Positions 7,898 through 16,411 are shown, counted from the first letter of the stretch. The stretch: 64,000 nt of DNA from BP-133 sp040756995 (GCA_040756995.1 JBFLYK010000034.1:21840-85839), one strand, 5' to 3'. Made by a program: numbers and translations. The notes: generated by a model from the letters alone, not told the origin.

Positions 7898-9015
7898 GGC
7901 GTCTCGGACCGGAGCAACGCCCGGGCGATGATGGTCCGTTGGATCTCGGACGTGCCTTCGTAGATCCGGGGCGCCCGTACCTCGCGGTAGAGGTGCTCGA
8001 GCGGATGGCCGGCCACGAGGCCCCGGGCGCCGAGGATCTGCACGGCGGCGTCGACCACGAACTGGGCGGTCTCGGTGGCGTAGAGCTTGGCCATGGCCGC
8101 CAGACGGGTGATGTCGGCGGCCCGGCCTTCGTCGTAGACCCGGGCGGCGTCGTAGACAAGGAGGCGGGCCGCCTCGGTGCGGGTGGCCATGTCGGCCAGG
8201 GCGTGCGAGACCGCCTGGAAGTCGGCGATGGGTCGTCCGAAGGCCTGCCGCTCCCGGGCGTGGGCGACGGCGTGACCGAGTGCCGCCCGGGCCATCCCGA
8301 CGGCGAACGCGCCGACGCTGGGCCGGAACAGGTCGAGCGTGCGCATGGCCACCCGGAAGCCGGCGTTGACGTCGCCGAGCACGTCGCCCGGCCCGACGGC
8401 CACGCCGTCGAACACCAGCCGGCCGATGGCGTGGCGAGCCAGCATGTCGATGGGTTCGCCGGAGAGGCCCGGAGCGTCGCCGGCCACGACGAAGGCGGTA
8501 ACCCCCCGGGCGCCGGCGTCGGGAGCGGTGCGGGCGAAGACCGTGTAGAAGTCGGCGTCGGGGGCGTTGGAGATCCAGGTCTTCTCGCCGGTCAGGCGCC
8601 AGCCCCCGCCGTCGGCGTCGGCGGCCAGGGCGAGGGCGGCGGCGTCGGTGCCGGCTCCCGGTTCCGAAAGGGCGAAGGCGGCCACGGTCTCGCCCCGGGC
8701 CACCCCGGGGACGAACCGGCGGGCGATCTCGTCGGAGCCCGACTGGACCAGCGGGTACGTCCCCAGGCCCTGGAGCGCCAGGGCGGTCTCGGCCTCGGTG
8801 CAGTCCCGGGCCAGCGCCTCCCGCAGCCGGCACAGCTCGGTGGCCGAGACGCCGGCCCCGCCCGTCCCGCCGAGCGGTGTGGGGAAGAGCCGGCCCAGGA
8901 GGCCCGTCTCGCCGAGGGCCCGGACCAGGGGGCGGTTGACGCGTCCCGGCGGACCCGCCGCGGCGAGCGGGGCGAAGACCTCCCGGGCCAGCCGGCGGAC
9001 CTCGGCGTCGTCCAT
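7894..9015 (-). CDS. Acyl-CoA dehydrogenase (anthranilate locus)
   Basis: A 373-residue FAD-dependent acyl-CoA dehydrogenase, full length for the family. The flavin and substrate loop ALSEPGAGTDAA (about 116-127) is followed by the beta domain, and the C-terminal helical domain carries RQAFGRPIADFQAV and the terminal signature YEGTSEIQRTIIARALL. It is divergent from the LLM/monooxygenase operon with 63 bases between starts and is translationally coupled to the hydrolase downstream. In the anthraniloyl-CoA pathway an acyl-CoA dehydrogenase is needed for the beta-oxidation-like steps after ring reduction; that role is inferred from context. A TAGCCT box lies 9 bases upstream of the ATG on the minus strand. 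Confidence 0.85.
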   Translation of the reverse strand: MDDAEVRRLAREVFAPLAAAGPPGRVNRPLVRALGETGLLGRLFPTPLGGTGGAGVSATELCRLREALARDCTEAETALALQGLGTYPLVQSGSDEIARRFVPGVARGETVAAFALSEPGAGTDAAALALAADADGGGWRLTGEKTWISNAPDADFYTVFARTAPDAGARGVTAFVVAGDAPGLSGEPIDMLARHAIGRLVFDGVAVGPGDVLGDVNAGFRVAMRTLDLFRPSVGAFAVGMARAALGHAVAHARERQAFGRPIADFQAVSHALADMATRTEAARLLVYDAARVYDEGRAADITRLAAMAKLYATETAQFVVDAAVQILGARGLVAGHPLEHLYREVRAPRIYEGTSEIQRTIIARALLRSETP

Positions 9016-9078
9016 TGTCGACGGAGGCTACGACAGTGGCCGACGGCGTGGCGCCCTGGCGTGGCAGCATGATCGCCC

Positions 9079-9927
9079 ATGCGGATCGGGGTCGGACTGC
9101 CGACCAGCACGCCTCCTCTCGGGGCCCGCCACCGGGGCCCCGAGCTGCTGGCCTGGTCGACCCGGGCCGAGGCCGGCCCCTTTACCAGCCTTGGCGTCAC
9201 CGACCGGCTCGTCTACGACTGCACCGATCCGCTGATGGCGCTGACGGCCGCCGCCGCCGTCACCACCCGGCTGCGCCTGGTCACGATGGTGGCCATCGGG
9301 CCCATTCGGCCGGCGGCGCTGCTGGCGGCCCAGGCGGCGTCGCTCGACGCGCTGTCCGGCGGACGGCTCACGCTCGGCGTGTCGCTCGGGGCCCGGCCCG
9401 ACGACTACGACGCGGCCGGCGCGTCGTGGCGGGGCCGGGGCCGGCAGCTGTCGGACCAGCTGGCCGCCATGCGGGACATCTGGGAAGGGACCACGGTCGG
9501 GCCCCGACCGGCCAGCGCCGGAGGCCCCGACCTGCTGGTCGGCGGCGGGAGCGGTGCCGCCTTCCTCCGGGCGGCCCGGCACGCCGACGGGTACGTCCAC
9601 GGCGGCGGGCCGCCCCGGGCCTTCGCCAGTGCCGCCGACCGGGCCCGGGCCGCCTGGGCCGACGCCGGCCGGCCCGGCGAGCCGCAGCTGTGGGGCCAGT
9701 CGTACTTCTCCCTGGCCGACCCGGAGGCCGGCGCCGCCTACCTGCGCCACTACTACGCCTTCACCGGGCCCTTCGCCGAGCGCGTGGCGGCCGGGCTGCT
9801 CGATTCGCCGAAGGCGGTGCGAGAGCAGGTGGCCGGGTACGCCGAGGCCGGCTGCGACGAGCTCGTGCTGCTCCCGGCGACGTCTGATCCGTCGGAACTC
9901 GACCGGCTGGCCGATGCGCTGGCCTGA
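9079..9927 (+). CDS. LLM-class (luciferase-like) flavin-dependent oxidoreductase
   Basis: A 282-residue luciferase-like monooxygenase fold protein. The opening MRIGVGLPTS, the strand TTRLRLVTMVAIGPIRP and the segment LDALSGGRLTLGVSLG (about 87-102) are the usual LLM landmarks for F420 or FMN binding, and the C-terminal DELVLLPAT is the family closing strand. It is first in the plus-strand operon that makes 2-aminobenzoyl-CoA monooxygenase/reductase, 27 bases before that gene. No step for an LLM enzyme is established in this pathway, so its role, perhaps in reduction or oxygenation of a ring product, is open. The ATG at 9079 is preferred over an upstream frame that overlaps the divergent gene. 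Confidence 0.75.
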   Translation: MRIGVGLPTSTPPLGARHRGPELLAWSTRAEAGPFTSLGVTDRLVYDCTDPLMALTAAAAVTTRLRLVTMVAIGPIRPAALLAAQAASLDALSGGRLTLGVSLGARPDDYDAAGASWRGRGRQLSDQLAAMRDIWEGTTVGPRPASAGGPDLLVGGGSGAAFLRAARHADGYVHGGGPPRAFASAADRARAAWADAGRPGEPQLWGQSYFSLADPEAGAAYLRHYYAFTGPFAERVAAGLLDSPKAVREQVAGYAEAGCDELVLLPATSDPSELDRLADALA

Positions 9928-9954
9928 GGCCCGATCACCCGGGGGAACCGCGCC

Positions 9955-12144
9955 GTGAGGGTCGGAATCTGTGGGGGCGGTCCGGCCGGGCTCTACCTGG
10001 CGGTGCTCCTCCGCCGGGCCGGCCATGACGTCATCGTCCGGGAACGCAACCCGCCCGGCGTGACCTATGGGTGGGGCGTGGTGTTCTCCGACGAGTCGCT
10101 GGCCGACCTGCGCGACGCCGACTACGAGACCTACCTCGAGATCGACCGGGCCCTCGTCCGGTGGAGCTCGATCGACATCCACTACGGCGGGGAACGCATC
10201 CGCTCCACCGGCCACGGGTTCGCCGCCATCGCCCGTACGACGCTGCTGGGCCTGCTGGCCGAGCGGGCGGCGGCGCTCGGCGCCGACGTGGCGTTCTCCG
10301 TCGAGATTCCGGCCGACAGCCCGTTGGCGCCGTTCGCTGATTGCGATCTGGTGGTGGCGGCCGACGGCGTGCGGTCGGTGCTGCGCAGCGCCCACGCCTC
10401 GGCCTTGGGAACGAGCTTCTCCCCCACCGCCAGCAAGTACGTCTGGTTCGGCGCCGACGTGGCGCTGCCGGTGTTCACGTTCATCTTCTCGCCGACGCCG
10501 CACGGCCTGTTCCAGGTGCACTCCTATCCCTACGACGCCCACCGCAGCACGTTCATCGTGGAGTGCTCGGAGCCGGCGTGGCGGTCGGCGGGCCTCGACA
10601 CGATGACGGAGACCGACAGCCTGGCCTTCTGTCAGGACTTGTTCGCGCCCTACCTGGGCGGCCATCGGCTGCTGTCGAACGAGTCGATCTGGCGGACCTT
10701 CGTCACCGTCCGCAACCGGTCGTGGCACTGCCGGGTGGGCGAGCAGGACGTGGTGCTGGTCGGCGACGCCGCCCACACCGCCCACTTCTCGATCGGCTCG
10801 GGGACGCGCCTGGCCCTCGACGACTCCATCGCCCTGGCCAAGGCCTTCGTGGCGTCGCCCGACGACCGGGCGGCGGCGTTGGCCGCCTACGAGGGAGAGC
10901 GGCAGCCGATCGTCGAGCGGTTCCAGGAGGTGGCCACCGATTCCGCCCGCTACTTCGAATCGGTCAGCCGTTACCTCGGGTTCGCCCCCGAGCCCTTCGC
11001 CTTCAACCTGTTGACCCGCAGCGGCCGGATCGGCCACAACAACCTGACGGCCCGGGATCCGGTGTTGGTGAACCGGGTCGACCGGCGATTCCAGGGAGCA
11101 CCGACCGGCCGGATCGTGGTCCCGCCCCCGGTGCTGACGCCGTTGCGGCTCTCGGTCGGCTGCGAATTGCCGAACCGGGTCGTGGTCGCCTCGCCGACCC
11201 TCGACGTGGCGGTGGACGGGCTGGTCGACGAGGCCCACAGCGCGGCGCTGGAAGGGGCGGCCGCGACCGGCGCCGGTCTGGTCGTCACCGAGGAGGTGTC
11301 GCCGGCCCCGGACGGGCGGGTCACCAGCGGATCACCGGGCCTGTGGAACGACGACCAGGCCGAACGTTGGGCCAAGGTGGCGGCCCGGGTGCACGAGACC
11401 GGTGCCCGGCTGGCATTGCGCCTGACCCATGCCGGGCGGCGCGGTGCCACGCGGCCGCGGCGGCGGGGACTTGACCGGCCGTTGCCGGCCGGCGGCTGGC
11501 GGCTGTGGGCGCCGGCCGAGTTGCCGTACTCGGCCCGGGCCCGGCGACCGGAGGCGATGGACGGCGCGGCCCGGGAGACGGTGCTCCTGGCCTACGCCGA
11601 AGCGGCGGGCCGGGCGGCCGAGACCGGTGTCGACGTCCTGCTGCTCGACATGGCCGACGGGTACCTGCTGGCCTCGTTCCTCTCACCCCTCACGAATCCC
11701 GGCGGCGAAGGCGCCGACGAGATCGACCGGGCCGCCTATCCCCTGTCCGTCATGGCCGCGGTCCGCACGGCGTGGCCGGCCGACCGCCCGCTCGCCGTTC
11801 GCCTCGTGGTTGATGACCGCGTCCCCGGTGGGATCACGCCGGCCGATGGCGTCGCCCTGGCGCGACGCCTGGCCGATGCCGGGGCCACGCTCATCGACGT
11901 CACCGCCGGCCACACCGTCCCCGACGCGGCGGCCGACTACCGCCGCCTGTTCAACGCCGGCCTGGCCGACCGGATCCGCAACGAGGCCGGGGTGGCCGTC
12001 GCGGCGGGCGGTCACATCACCCGACTCGACGAGATCAACACGCTGCTCGCCGCCGGCCGGGCCGACCTCTGCCGGCTCGACCCATCGCTGTATTTCCGGG
12101 GGACACCCCCGACCCCCGGGACACGGAGAGGAGTTCCGCTGTGA
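9955..12144 (+). CDS. 2-aminobenzoyl-CoA monooxygenase/reductase (salicylyl-CoA 5-hydroxylase-like)
   Basis: A 729-residue two-flavin enzyme. Residues 1-380 form an aromatic-ring flavin monooxygenase with GICGGGPAGLYLA (4-16), DLVVAADGVRS and VVLVGDAAHTAHFSIGSG. Residues 390-720 are an old-yellow-enzyme barrel starting LRLSVGCELPNRVVVASP and including RLTHAGRRG. This fusion is specific to the 2-aminobenzoyl-CoA monooxygenase/reductase and bifunctional salicylyl-CoA 5-hydroxylase group, described for the anthranilate pathway of Azoarcus evansii: it hydroxylates anthraniloyl-CoA at C5 and reduces the ring. The start is GTG at 9955. The stop overlaps the GTG of the hydratase (GTGA). A CoA ligase of the right family lies at 26831, supporting anthranilate over salicylate. 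Confidence 0.85.
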   Translation: MRVGICGGGPAGLYLAVLLRRAGHDVIVRERNPPGVTYGWGVVFSDESLADLRDADYETYLEIDRALVRWSSIDIHYGGERIRSTGHGFAAIARTTLLGLLAERAAALGADVAFSVEIPADSPLAPFADCDLVVAADGVRSVLRSAHASALGTSFSPTASKYVWFGADVALPVFTFIFSPTPHGLFQVHSYPYDAHRSTFIVECSEPAWRSAGLDTMTETDSLAFCQDLFAPYLGGHRLLSNESIWRTFVTVRNRSWHCRVGEQDVVLVGDAAHTAHFSIGSGTRLALDDSIALAKAFVASPDDRAAALAAYEGERQPIVERFQEVATDSARYFESVSRYLGFAPEPFAFNLLTRSGRIGHNNLTARDPVLVNRVDRRFQGAPTGRIVVPPPVLTPLRLSVGCELPNRVVVASPTLDVAVDGLVDEAHSAALEGAAATGAGLVVTEEVSPAPDGRVTSGSPGLWNDDQAERWAKVAARVHETGARLALRLTHAGRRGATRPRRRGLDRPLPAGGWRLWAPAELPYSARARRPEAMDGAARETVLLAYAEAAGRAAETGVDVLLLDMADGYLLASFLSPLTNPGGEGADEIDRAAYPLSVMAAVRTAWPADRPLAVRLVVDDRVPGGITPADGVALARRLADAGATLIDVTAGHTVPDAAADYRRLFNAGLADRIRNEAGVAVAAGGHITRLDEINTLLAAGRADLCRLDPSLYFRGTPPTPGTRRGVPL

Positions 12145-12968
12145 CGTACCGGGCGTCCGCCCCCTTCACCGAGCAATGGAAGCACTTCCGCTTCGACGTC
12201 GCCGACGGAGTGGCGACGGTGACGTTCGACCGGCCCGACCGGCTCAACGCCCTCACTCTCGACGTGTACGCCGACCTGCGGGACCTCTTCACCGAGGTCG
12301 AGCACCGCGACGACGTCGCCGTGGTCGTCGTGCGGGGCGAGGGCCGCGGGTTCTGTTCTGGCGGCGACGTGGAGGACATCATCGGCCGCCTGCTCGAAGG
12401 CGGCGACCAGCGCGACGTGCTCGAGTTCACCCGGATGACCGGCGCGGTGGTGCAACACATGCGGGAGTGCCCGAAGCCGATCATCGCCTCGGTCAACGGC
12501 GTCGCCGCCGGCGCCGGTGCGGTGATCGCCCTGGCGGCCGACTTCCGGCTGCTGGCCCGCACCGCGTCGTTCCGGTTCCTGTTCGCCGCCGTGGGCCTGG
12601 CCGGCGCGGACATGGGCTGCGCCTGGCTCCTGCCCCGGATCGTCGGCACCGGGCGGGCGACCGAGATCCTCATGCTCGGCGACAAGGTCACGGCCGACGA
12701 CGCCTTCACCTACGGGCTGGCCAACCGGGTGGTCGACAACGAGGCGCTCGACGACGAGACATCGGCGCTGGCCCGCCGCCTGGCCGACGGGCCAACCTTC
12801 GCCTACGCCGCCACGAAGCTGCTGCTGACCCGGGAGGCCGACATGAGCCTCCAGTCGGCCATCGAGCTCGAGGCCTGGACGCAGGCCTATCTCATGCGCT
12901 CCGACGACCACGCCGAGTTCTTCAAAGCCCAGGCCGAGAAGCGTCCGCCGGCCTGGACCGGCCGATGA
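12141..12968 (+). CDS. Enoyl-CoA hydratase/isomerase family protein
   Basis: A 275-residue crotonase-fold protein. The oxyanion-hole segments GRGFCSGGDVEDII (about 71-84) and ASVNGVAAGAGAVIALAAD (about 117-135) are present, with FAAVGLAGADMGCAWLLPR following. The two catalytic Glu of classical hydratases are replaced around GLAGADMG, so a different crotonase reaction (ring opening, isomerisation) is possible. GTG start at 12141 overlaps the previous stop, with GGAGAGGAG 8 bases upstream as ribosome binding site. It is placed between the 2-aminobenzoyl-CoA monooxygenase/reductase and the Rid protein, suggesting action on the alicyclic CoA ester they generate. Confidence 0.85.
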   Translation: MTYRASAPFTEQWKHFRFDVADGVATVTFDRPDRLNALTLDVYADLRDLFTEVEHRDDVAVVVVRGEGRGFCSGGDVEDIIGRLLEGGDQRDVLEFTRMTGAVVQHMRECPKPIIASVNGVAAGAGAVIALAADFRLLARTASFRFLFAAVGLAGADMGCAWLLPRIVGTGRATEILMLGDKVTADDAFTYGLANRVVDNEALDDETSALARRLADGPTFAYAATKLLLTREADMSLQSAIELEAWTQAYLMRSDDHAEFFKAQAEKRPPAWTGR

Positions 12969-13372
12969 GCGCCCACCAGTTCCTCAACCCCGAGGGCATG
13001 ATGCCCCCGGTCGGCTTCTCCCACGTGGCCGTGGCCGCGCCGGGCCGCCTGGTCTTCCTGGCCGGTCAGACCGCCCACCAGGCTGACGGCACCGTGGCCG
13101 GATCGACGATGGCCGAGCAGTTCGCCGCCGCCGCGGCCAACGTGGCGGCGGCCCTGGCCGCGGCGGGCGCCACCCCGGCCGACGTGGTGTCGATGCAGAT
13201 CTTCACCTCCGACGTCGAGGCCTACCGGGCGCAGTCCAGGGCGATCGGCGCGGCCTACCGTGAGGTCTTCGGCCCCCACTACCCCCCGATGGCCCTCTTC
13301 GGCGTGACCCGCCTCTACGACCCCGCCGCCCTCCTCGAACTGGTGGTGACCGCCGTCATCCCCGAAGAGTGA
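12965..13372 (+). CDS. Rid-family protein without the canonical catalytic Arg
   Basis: A 135-residue YjgF/YER057c/UK114 fold protein that forms trimers in known members and hydrolyses enamines or imines. The strand LVFLAGQTA (about 31-39), the helix QFAAAAANVAAALAAAG and the C-terminal LLELVVTAVI are in the family order. The Arg that defines RidA imine deaminases (in ARSCVEVARL of E. coli) aligns by eye to Met in PPMALFGVTRL, so it is not canonical RidA. Its ATG overlaps the hydratase stop (ATGA). Anthraniloyl-CoA oxygenation leaves an amino-substituted cyclohexene, an enamine, so an enamine- or imine-handling protein fits; the missing Arg leaves the chemistry open. Confidence 0.8.
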   Translation: MSAHQFLNPEGMMPPVGFSHVAVAAPGRLVFLAGQTAHQADGTVAGSTMAEQFAAAAANVAAALAAAGATPADVVSMQIFTSDVEAYRAQSRAIGAAYREVFGPHYPPMALFGVTRLYDPAALLELVVTAVIPEE

Positions 13373-13473
13373 CCTCCGCCAGAGCCACGAGCGGGCCAGC
13401 AGCAGGGCGGCGCTCAGACTGCTGACCAAGGGCAGGAGAGTCTCCTCGACGGGGAGGCCGCCGGCGTGGCCGA

Positions 13474-14214
13474 TCACGGGGTGTCGTCCTTGGAGAAGGT
13501 GTCGACCCCACGGGTGACCTGCTCGGCCCAGCCTTTCGACAGCGCGGCCTGGTCGTACTCGTCGTGCCAGTTCCACCACTCGTAGGGCGGGGTCTGGGGG
13601 TAGCCCTCCGGCGAGTCCTCCCATTCCTCCTGGCGGCCGAGGGCGGTCACGTCGAGGTAGCTCCACGTGTTGCCGAACACTTCGTCGCCCCGCCAGTTGA
13701 CGAAGTACGTGCGGTACACCTGGTCGCCATCACGGATGAAGGCGTTGGTGCCGTGCCACTCGTCGACGCCGAAGTCGGCGTCGAAGTCGTCGGTGAGGGT
13801 GTACCACGGGATGTGCTGCCAGCCCATCCGGGCCTTGAGCCGCTCGATGTCGGCCTGCGGCGCCCGCGAGGCGAACACGACCGTGGTGTTGCGGGCGTTC
13901 ACGTGGGCGAGGTTTCCGACATGGTCGGCCATCATGGAGCAGCCCCGGCAGCCGTGGTCCGGCCAGCCGTACACGCCGGGCTCGAAGAAGGCGCGGTAGA
14001 GGACCAGCTGCCGACGGCCGGCGAAGAGGTCGACCAGGCTGACCCGGCCCTCGGGGCCCTCGAACTCGTACCGCTTCTCCACGGCCAGCCACGGCATCCG
14101 CCGCCGGGCTGCGGCCAGCGCGTCACGGGCCCTGGTCAGCTCCTTCTCCTTGACGAGGAGCTGCTCCCAGGCCGCCTGCCACTCCTTCTCCGACACGATG
14201 GGGGGTGTCTTCAT
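13474..14214 (-). CDS. DUF899 thioredoxin-like protein
   Basis: A 246-residue DUF899 protein with a thioredoxin-like fold. Family landmarks are RRRMPWLAVEKRYEFEGP near residue 40, SLVDLFAGRRQLVLYRAFF, and GCRGCSMMADHVGNLAHV (about 92-109), which carries the two Cys in a CxxC arrangement. WHGTNAFIRDGDQVYRTYF and the C-terminal WWNWHDEY complete the pattern. Function is not established; members are often encoded next to sigma factors or stress genes, and here an ECF sigma factor diverges from it. The ATG at 14214 is preceded by GAAGGAGATCCCGCA on the minus strand, a good ribosome binding site. Confidence 0.85.
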   Translation of the reverse strand: MKTPPIVSEKEWQAAWEQLLVKEKELTRARDALAAARRRMPWLAVEKRYEFEGPEGRVSLVDLFAGRRQLVLYRAFFEPGVYGWPDHGCRGCSMMADHVGNLAHVNARNTTVVFASRAPQADIERLKARMGWQHIPWYTLTDDFDADFGVDEWHGTNAFIRDGDQVYRTYFVNWRGDEVFGNTWSYLDVTALGRQEEWEDSPEGYPQTPPYEWWNWHDEYDQAALSKGWAEQVTRGVDTFSKDDTP

Positions 14215-14273
14215 TGCGGGATCTCCTTCATCTTTTCGAATCCGTCAACGGTATAGACACGGCGCGCTCTCGA

Positions 14274-14300
14274 AACTGGGCGGTGGTTCTCCGCCCAGTT
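14274..14300. promoter_or_regulatory. 10-bp dyad in the DUF899/sigma-factor divergent region
   Basis: AACTGGGCGG and CCGCCCAGTT are perfect inverted repeats around a 7-base loop, midway between the two divergent starts. As an operator it could regulate both genes; as RNA it would be a stable hairpin in the sigma-factor leader. A -10-like TATACC faces the DUF899 gene on the minus strand (near 14250-14256). Confidence 0.45.
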
Positions 14301-14367
14301 CGCGACCCGGCCGGTGTCAGTACGGTGAGGTCGACAAGGAGCAGGAGAGACGTGTGGCGGTGGTGGA

Positions 14368-15375
14368 GTGGTGACAGCCGATCTGATGACCCGGGCCCGC
14401 GCCGGCGACGGCGACGCCTTCCGGCAGTTGACCGAGCCGTACCGGCCGGAGCTCCAGGTGCACTGCTACCGGATGCTCGGATCGTTCCAGGACGCCGAGG
14501 ACGCCCTGCAGGAAACGCTCCTGGCCGCCTGGCAGGCGATCGGGACGTTCGAGGAGCGCTCGTCGATCCGGACCTGGCTCTACCGGATCGCCACCAACCG
14601 GTGCCTCAACGCGCTGCGCTCGGCGAAGCGACGCCCGGCCATGCCGTGGAACGTGCCCAGCGTTGAACCGCCCGAGCCGTCCCGGCTCGGCGAGGTCATG
14701 TGGCTCCAGCCCTTCCCCGATGCCGTGCTCGAAGGGGCGCTCGGCGCGCCACTCGGCCCCGAGGCCCGCTACGAACAGAGCGAGTCCATCTCGCTGGCCT
14801 TCGTGACCGCCCTGCAGCTGCTGCCGGCCCGCCAACGCGCCGTGCTCATCCTGCGCGACGTCCTCGGCTATCACGCCGACGAGGTGGCGGAGCTGCTCGA
14901 GACGACCGTCGAATCGGTCAACAGCGCTCTCAAGCGGGCCCGGGCCACGCTGCAACGCCGCCTGCCGCCGGGCGGCGAGCGCCAGCCCCCTCCCCCGCCC
15001 GACTCACCGGCCGAGCAGGAGCTGGTGGCCAGGTTCGTGCGGGCCTACGAAGCCGGTGACGTCGAAGCGCTGGTGGCGCTGCTGACCGAAGACGTCTGCG
15101 TCTCCATGCCGCCGATGCCCTTCGAGTACGTGGGCCACGACGCCGTGACCCGCTTCTTCTCGAGTCTCGTCCGGGGCGGCCGGTTCTACGACCTGGTCCC
15201 GACCCGGGCCAACGGCCAACTGGCCTTCGGGGCCTACCTCCGCGGCCCCGACGGCATCCGCCACGGCGCCGGCCTCCTGGTGTTGACGGTGACCGGCGAG
15301 CGGATCTCGGCCATCACCCGCTTCGAGACCACCGTCCTCCCCTGGTTCGGGTTGCCTCGATCACTGCCCGGTTGA
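14368..15375 (+). CDS. ECF sigma factor with C-terminal SnoaL-like domain (SigG/TIGR02960 type)
   Basis: A 335-residue extracytoplasmic-function sigma factor. Region 2 spans about 15-80 (HCYRMLGSFQDAEDALQET, WLYRIATNRCLNALR) and region 4 about 135-190 (ALQLLPARQRAVLILRDVLG, VESVNSALKRARATLQ). A Pro-rich linker (QPPPPPDSP) joins these to a SnoaL/NTF2-like domain (about 210-335), which in such ECF groups replaces an anti-sigma partner and modulates activity. No anti-sigma gene is adjacent, as expected. Tandem GTG codons (14368, 14371) start the frame; the first is used here, but the second is equally possible. It may control the divergent DUF899 gene. Confidence 0.85.
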   Translation: MVTADLMTRARAGDGDAFRQLTEPYRPELQVHCYRMLGSFQDAEDALQETLLAAWQAIGTFEERSSIRTWLYRIATNRCLNALRSAKRRPAMPWNVPSVEPPEPSRLGEVMWLQPFPDAVLEGALGAPLGPEARYEQSESISLAFVTALQLLPARQRAVLILRDVLGYHADEVAELLETTVESVNSALKRARATLQRRLPPGGERQPPPPPDSPAEQELVARFVRAYEAGDVEALVALLTEDVCVSMPPMPFEYVGHDAVTRFFSSLVRGGRFYDLVPTRANGQLAFGAYLRGPDGIRHGAGLLVLTVTGERISAITRFETTVLPWFGLPRSLPG

Positions 15376-15376
15376 T

Positions 15377-15850
15377 CTACGTGGTGAGTTCCTGCCAGTA
15401 GTAGAAAGCCCGTTCGGTCGAACCGGCCTCGGTGGCCGAGAACCCATGGCGTTCGTAGAAGCGCTGGGCGTCGACGTCGGGCTCGTCGACGTTGATCTCG
15501 ATGAGCTCGACACCCTGCTCCCGGGCCAGCGCCAGCAGCCGTTCGATGATCGCCGACCCGATGCCGCGCCCCCGCAGGTCCGGCACGACGTACAGCTCGT
15601 CGAGCAGCGCGACGGGCCCGTCGTACCAGACGTTCGGGCGCAGGCTGACGAGAGCCAGCCCGACAGCCGGCGTCCCGGCCAGGATGGCGTAGGTGACGTC
15701 GCCGGCCAGCAGTCGCCGCAGCCGGGGCGCGAGCACCGCCGGGCCAGGCGTCGGCGTGTCGAACTCGCGGTTGAAATCGTGCAGCAGTCGGCCCAGCTCG
15801 TCGGCATCGTCCGGCGTCGCCAGGCGCAGCTCCCAGGAGTCTGCCTCCAT
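15377..15850 (-). CDS. GNAT-family N-acetyltransferase
   Basis: A single-domain 157-residue GNAT enzyme. The acetyl-CoA loop is PDLRGRGIGSAIIERLL (about 98-114), preceded by the strand LDELYVVP and followed by INVDEPDVDAQRFYERHGF, the usual motif B with its Tyr. It is convergent with the sigma-factor gene, the two stops being one base apart, and 22 bases downstream of the VOC gene on the same strand, so it is probably co-transcribed with that gene. The substrate is not predictable; small amines, antibiotics and protein N-termini are all known for this class. Confidence 0.85.
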   Translation of the reverse strand: MEADSWELRLATPDDADELGRLLHDFNREFDTPTPGPAVLAPRLRRLLAGDVTYAILAGTPAVGLALVSLRPNVWYDGPVALLDELYVVPDLRGRGIGSAIIERLLALAREQGVELIEINVDEPDVDAQRFYERHGFSATEAGSTERAFYYWQELTT

Positions 15851-15872
15851 CGCCGCACCCTAACGCGCCGGT

Positions 15873-16268
15873 TCAGCCGGGAGGGGCGAAGAATTCGAGG
15901 GCGATGTTGTCGGGGTCGCGGAAGGAGAGGCCGCTGCCGTAGGGGGCGTCGACGATTCCGCCGTGGCGAATGCCCAGGTCGTTCAGCTGGGTTTCCCAGG
16001 CTTCGAGCTCGGCCCGGTTGGAGCAGGCGAAGGCCAGGTGGTCGAGGCCGGGCCGGCGTTCGTTGAAGGCCTCGGTGCTGACGGGATCGGGGAACTGGTG
16101 GAGGCCGACCAGGGTCTGGCCACCGAGCAGCCAGACGACGTGGCGGAAGGGGCCGGTGTCCTCGTCGAGGACGGGCTTGCTGCCGAACAGGGCCTGGTAC
16201 CAGGGGACACTGCGGTCGAGGTCGCTCACCGTCAGAGCGACGTGCGTGATCGTCGGAAAGTCGGGCAC
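15873..16268 (-). CDS. VOC-family (glyoxalase/dioxygenase fold) protein
   Basis: A 131-residue vicinal-oxygen-chelate protein with two beta-alpha-beta-beta-beta modules. THVALTVSDLDRSVPWY (about 7-23) opens module one, PGLDHLAFACSN (about 73-84) opens module two, and DPDNIALEFFAPPG ends it, giving the His/His/Glu metal pattern of the family. It could be a glyoxalase, an antibiotic-resistance or an extradiol-type protein. It is first of a two-gene minus-strand unit with the GNAT gene and is divergent from the large LuxR regulator 160 bases away. Confidence 0.8.
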   Translation of the reverse strand: MPDFPTITHVALTVSDLDRSVPWYQALFGSKPVLDEDTGPFRHVVWLLGGQTLVGLHQFPDPVSTEAFNERRPGLDHLAFACSNRAELEAWETQLNDLGIRHGGIVDAPYGSGLSFRDPDNIALEFFAPPG

Positions 16269-16372
16269 GGCCGCCTCCTCTCGCCGGAACGCCCGACCGT
16301 AGCTCCAACCTGACCTCCCTGCCGAAGGTCCGATGGATGGGCTATCCTCGCCGCTTCCGCAGGGGGTTTGGG

Positions 16373-16411
16373 ATGAGACTCACCATCCTTGACGGACGGG
16401 TACCGCGGTAG
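16373..16411 (+). CDS. Possible 12-residue leader peptide before the LuxR regulator
   Basis: An ATG preceded by AGGGGGTTTGGG opens a 12-codon frame (MRLTILDGRVPR, stop TAG) that ends 17 bases before the GTG of the LuxR gene. A -10-like TATCCT lies near 16343. The good ribosome binding site here contrasts with the weak one at the regulator start, so translational coupling through a leader is possible. No independent evidence shows that it is translated. Confidence 0.25.
   Translation: MRLTILDGRVPR

Noticed and set aside
13373..13480. Short minus-strand frame with a hydrophobic segment (MIGHAGGLPVEETLLPLVSS)
   Set aside because: It resembles a small membrane protein, but its frame has no stop until deep inside the antisense of the Rid gene, and it has no clear ribosome binding site.
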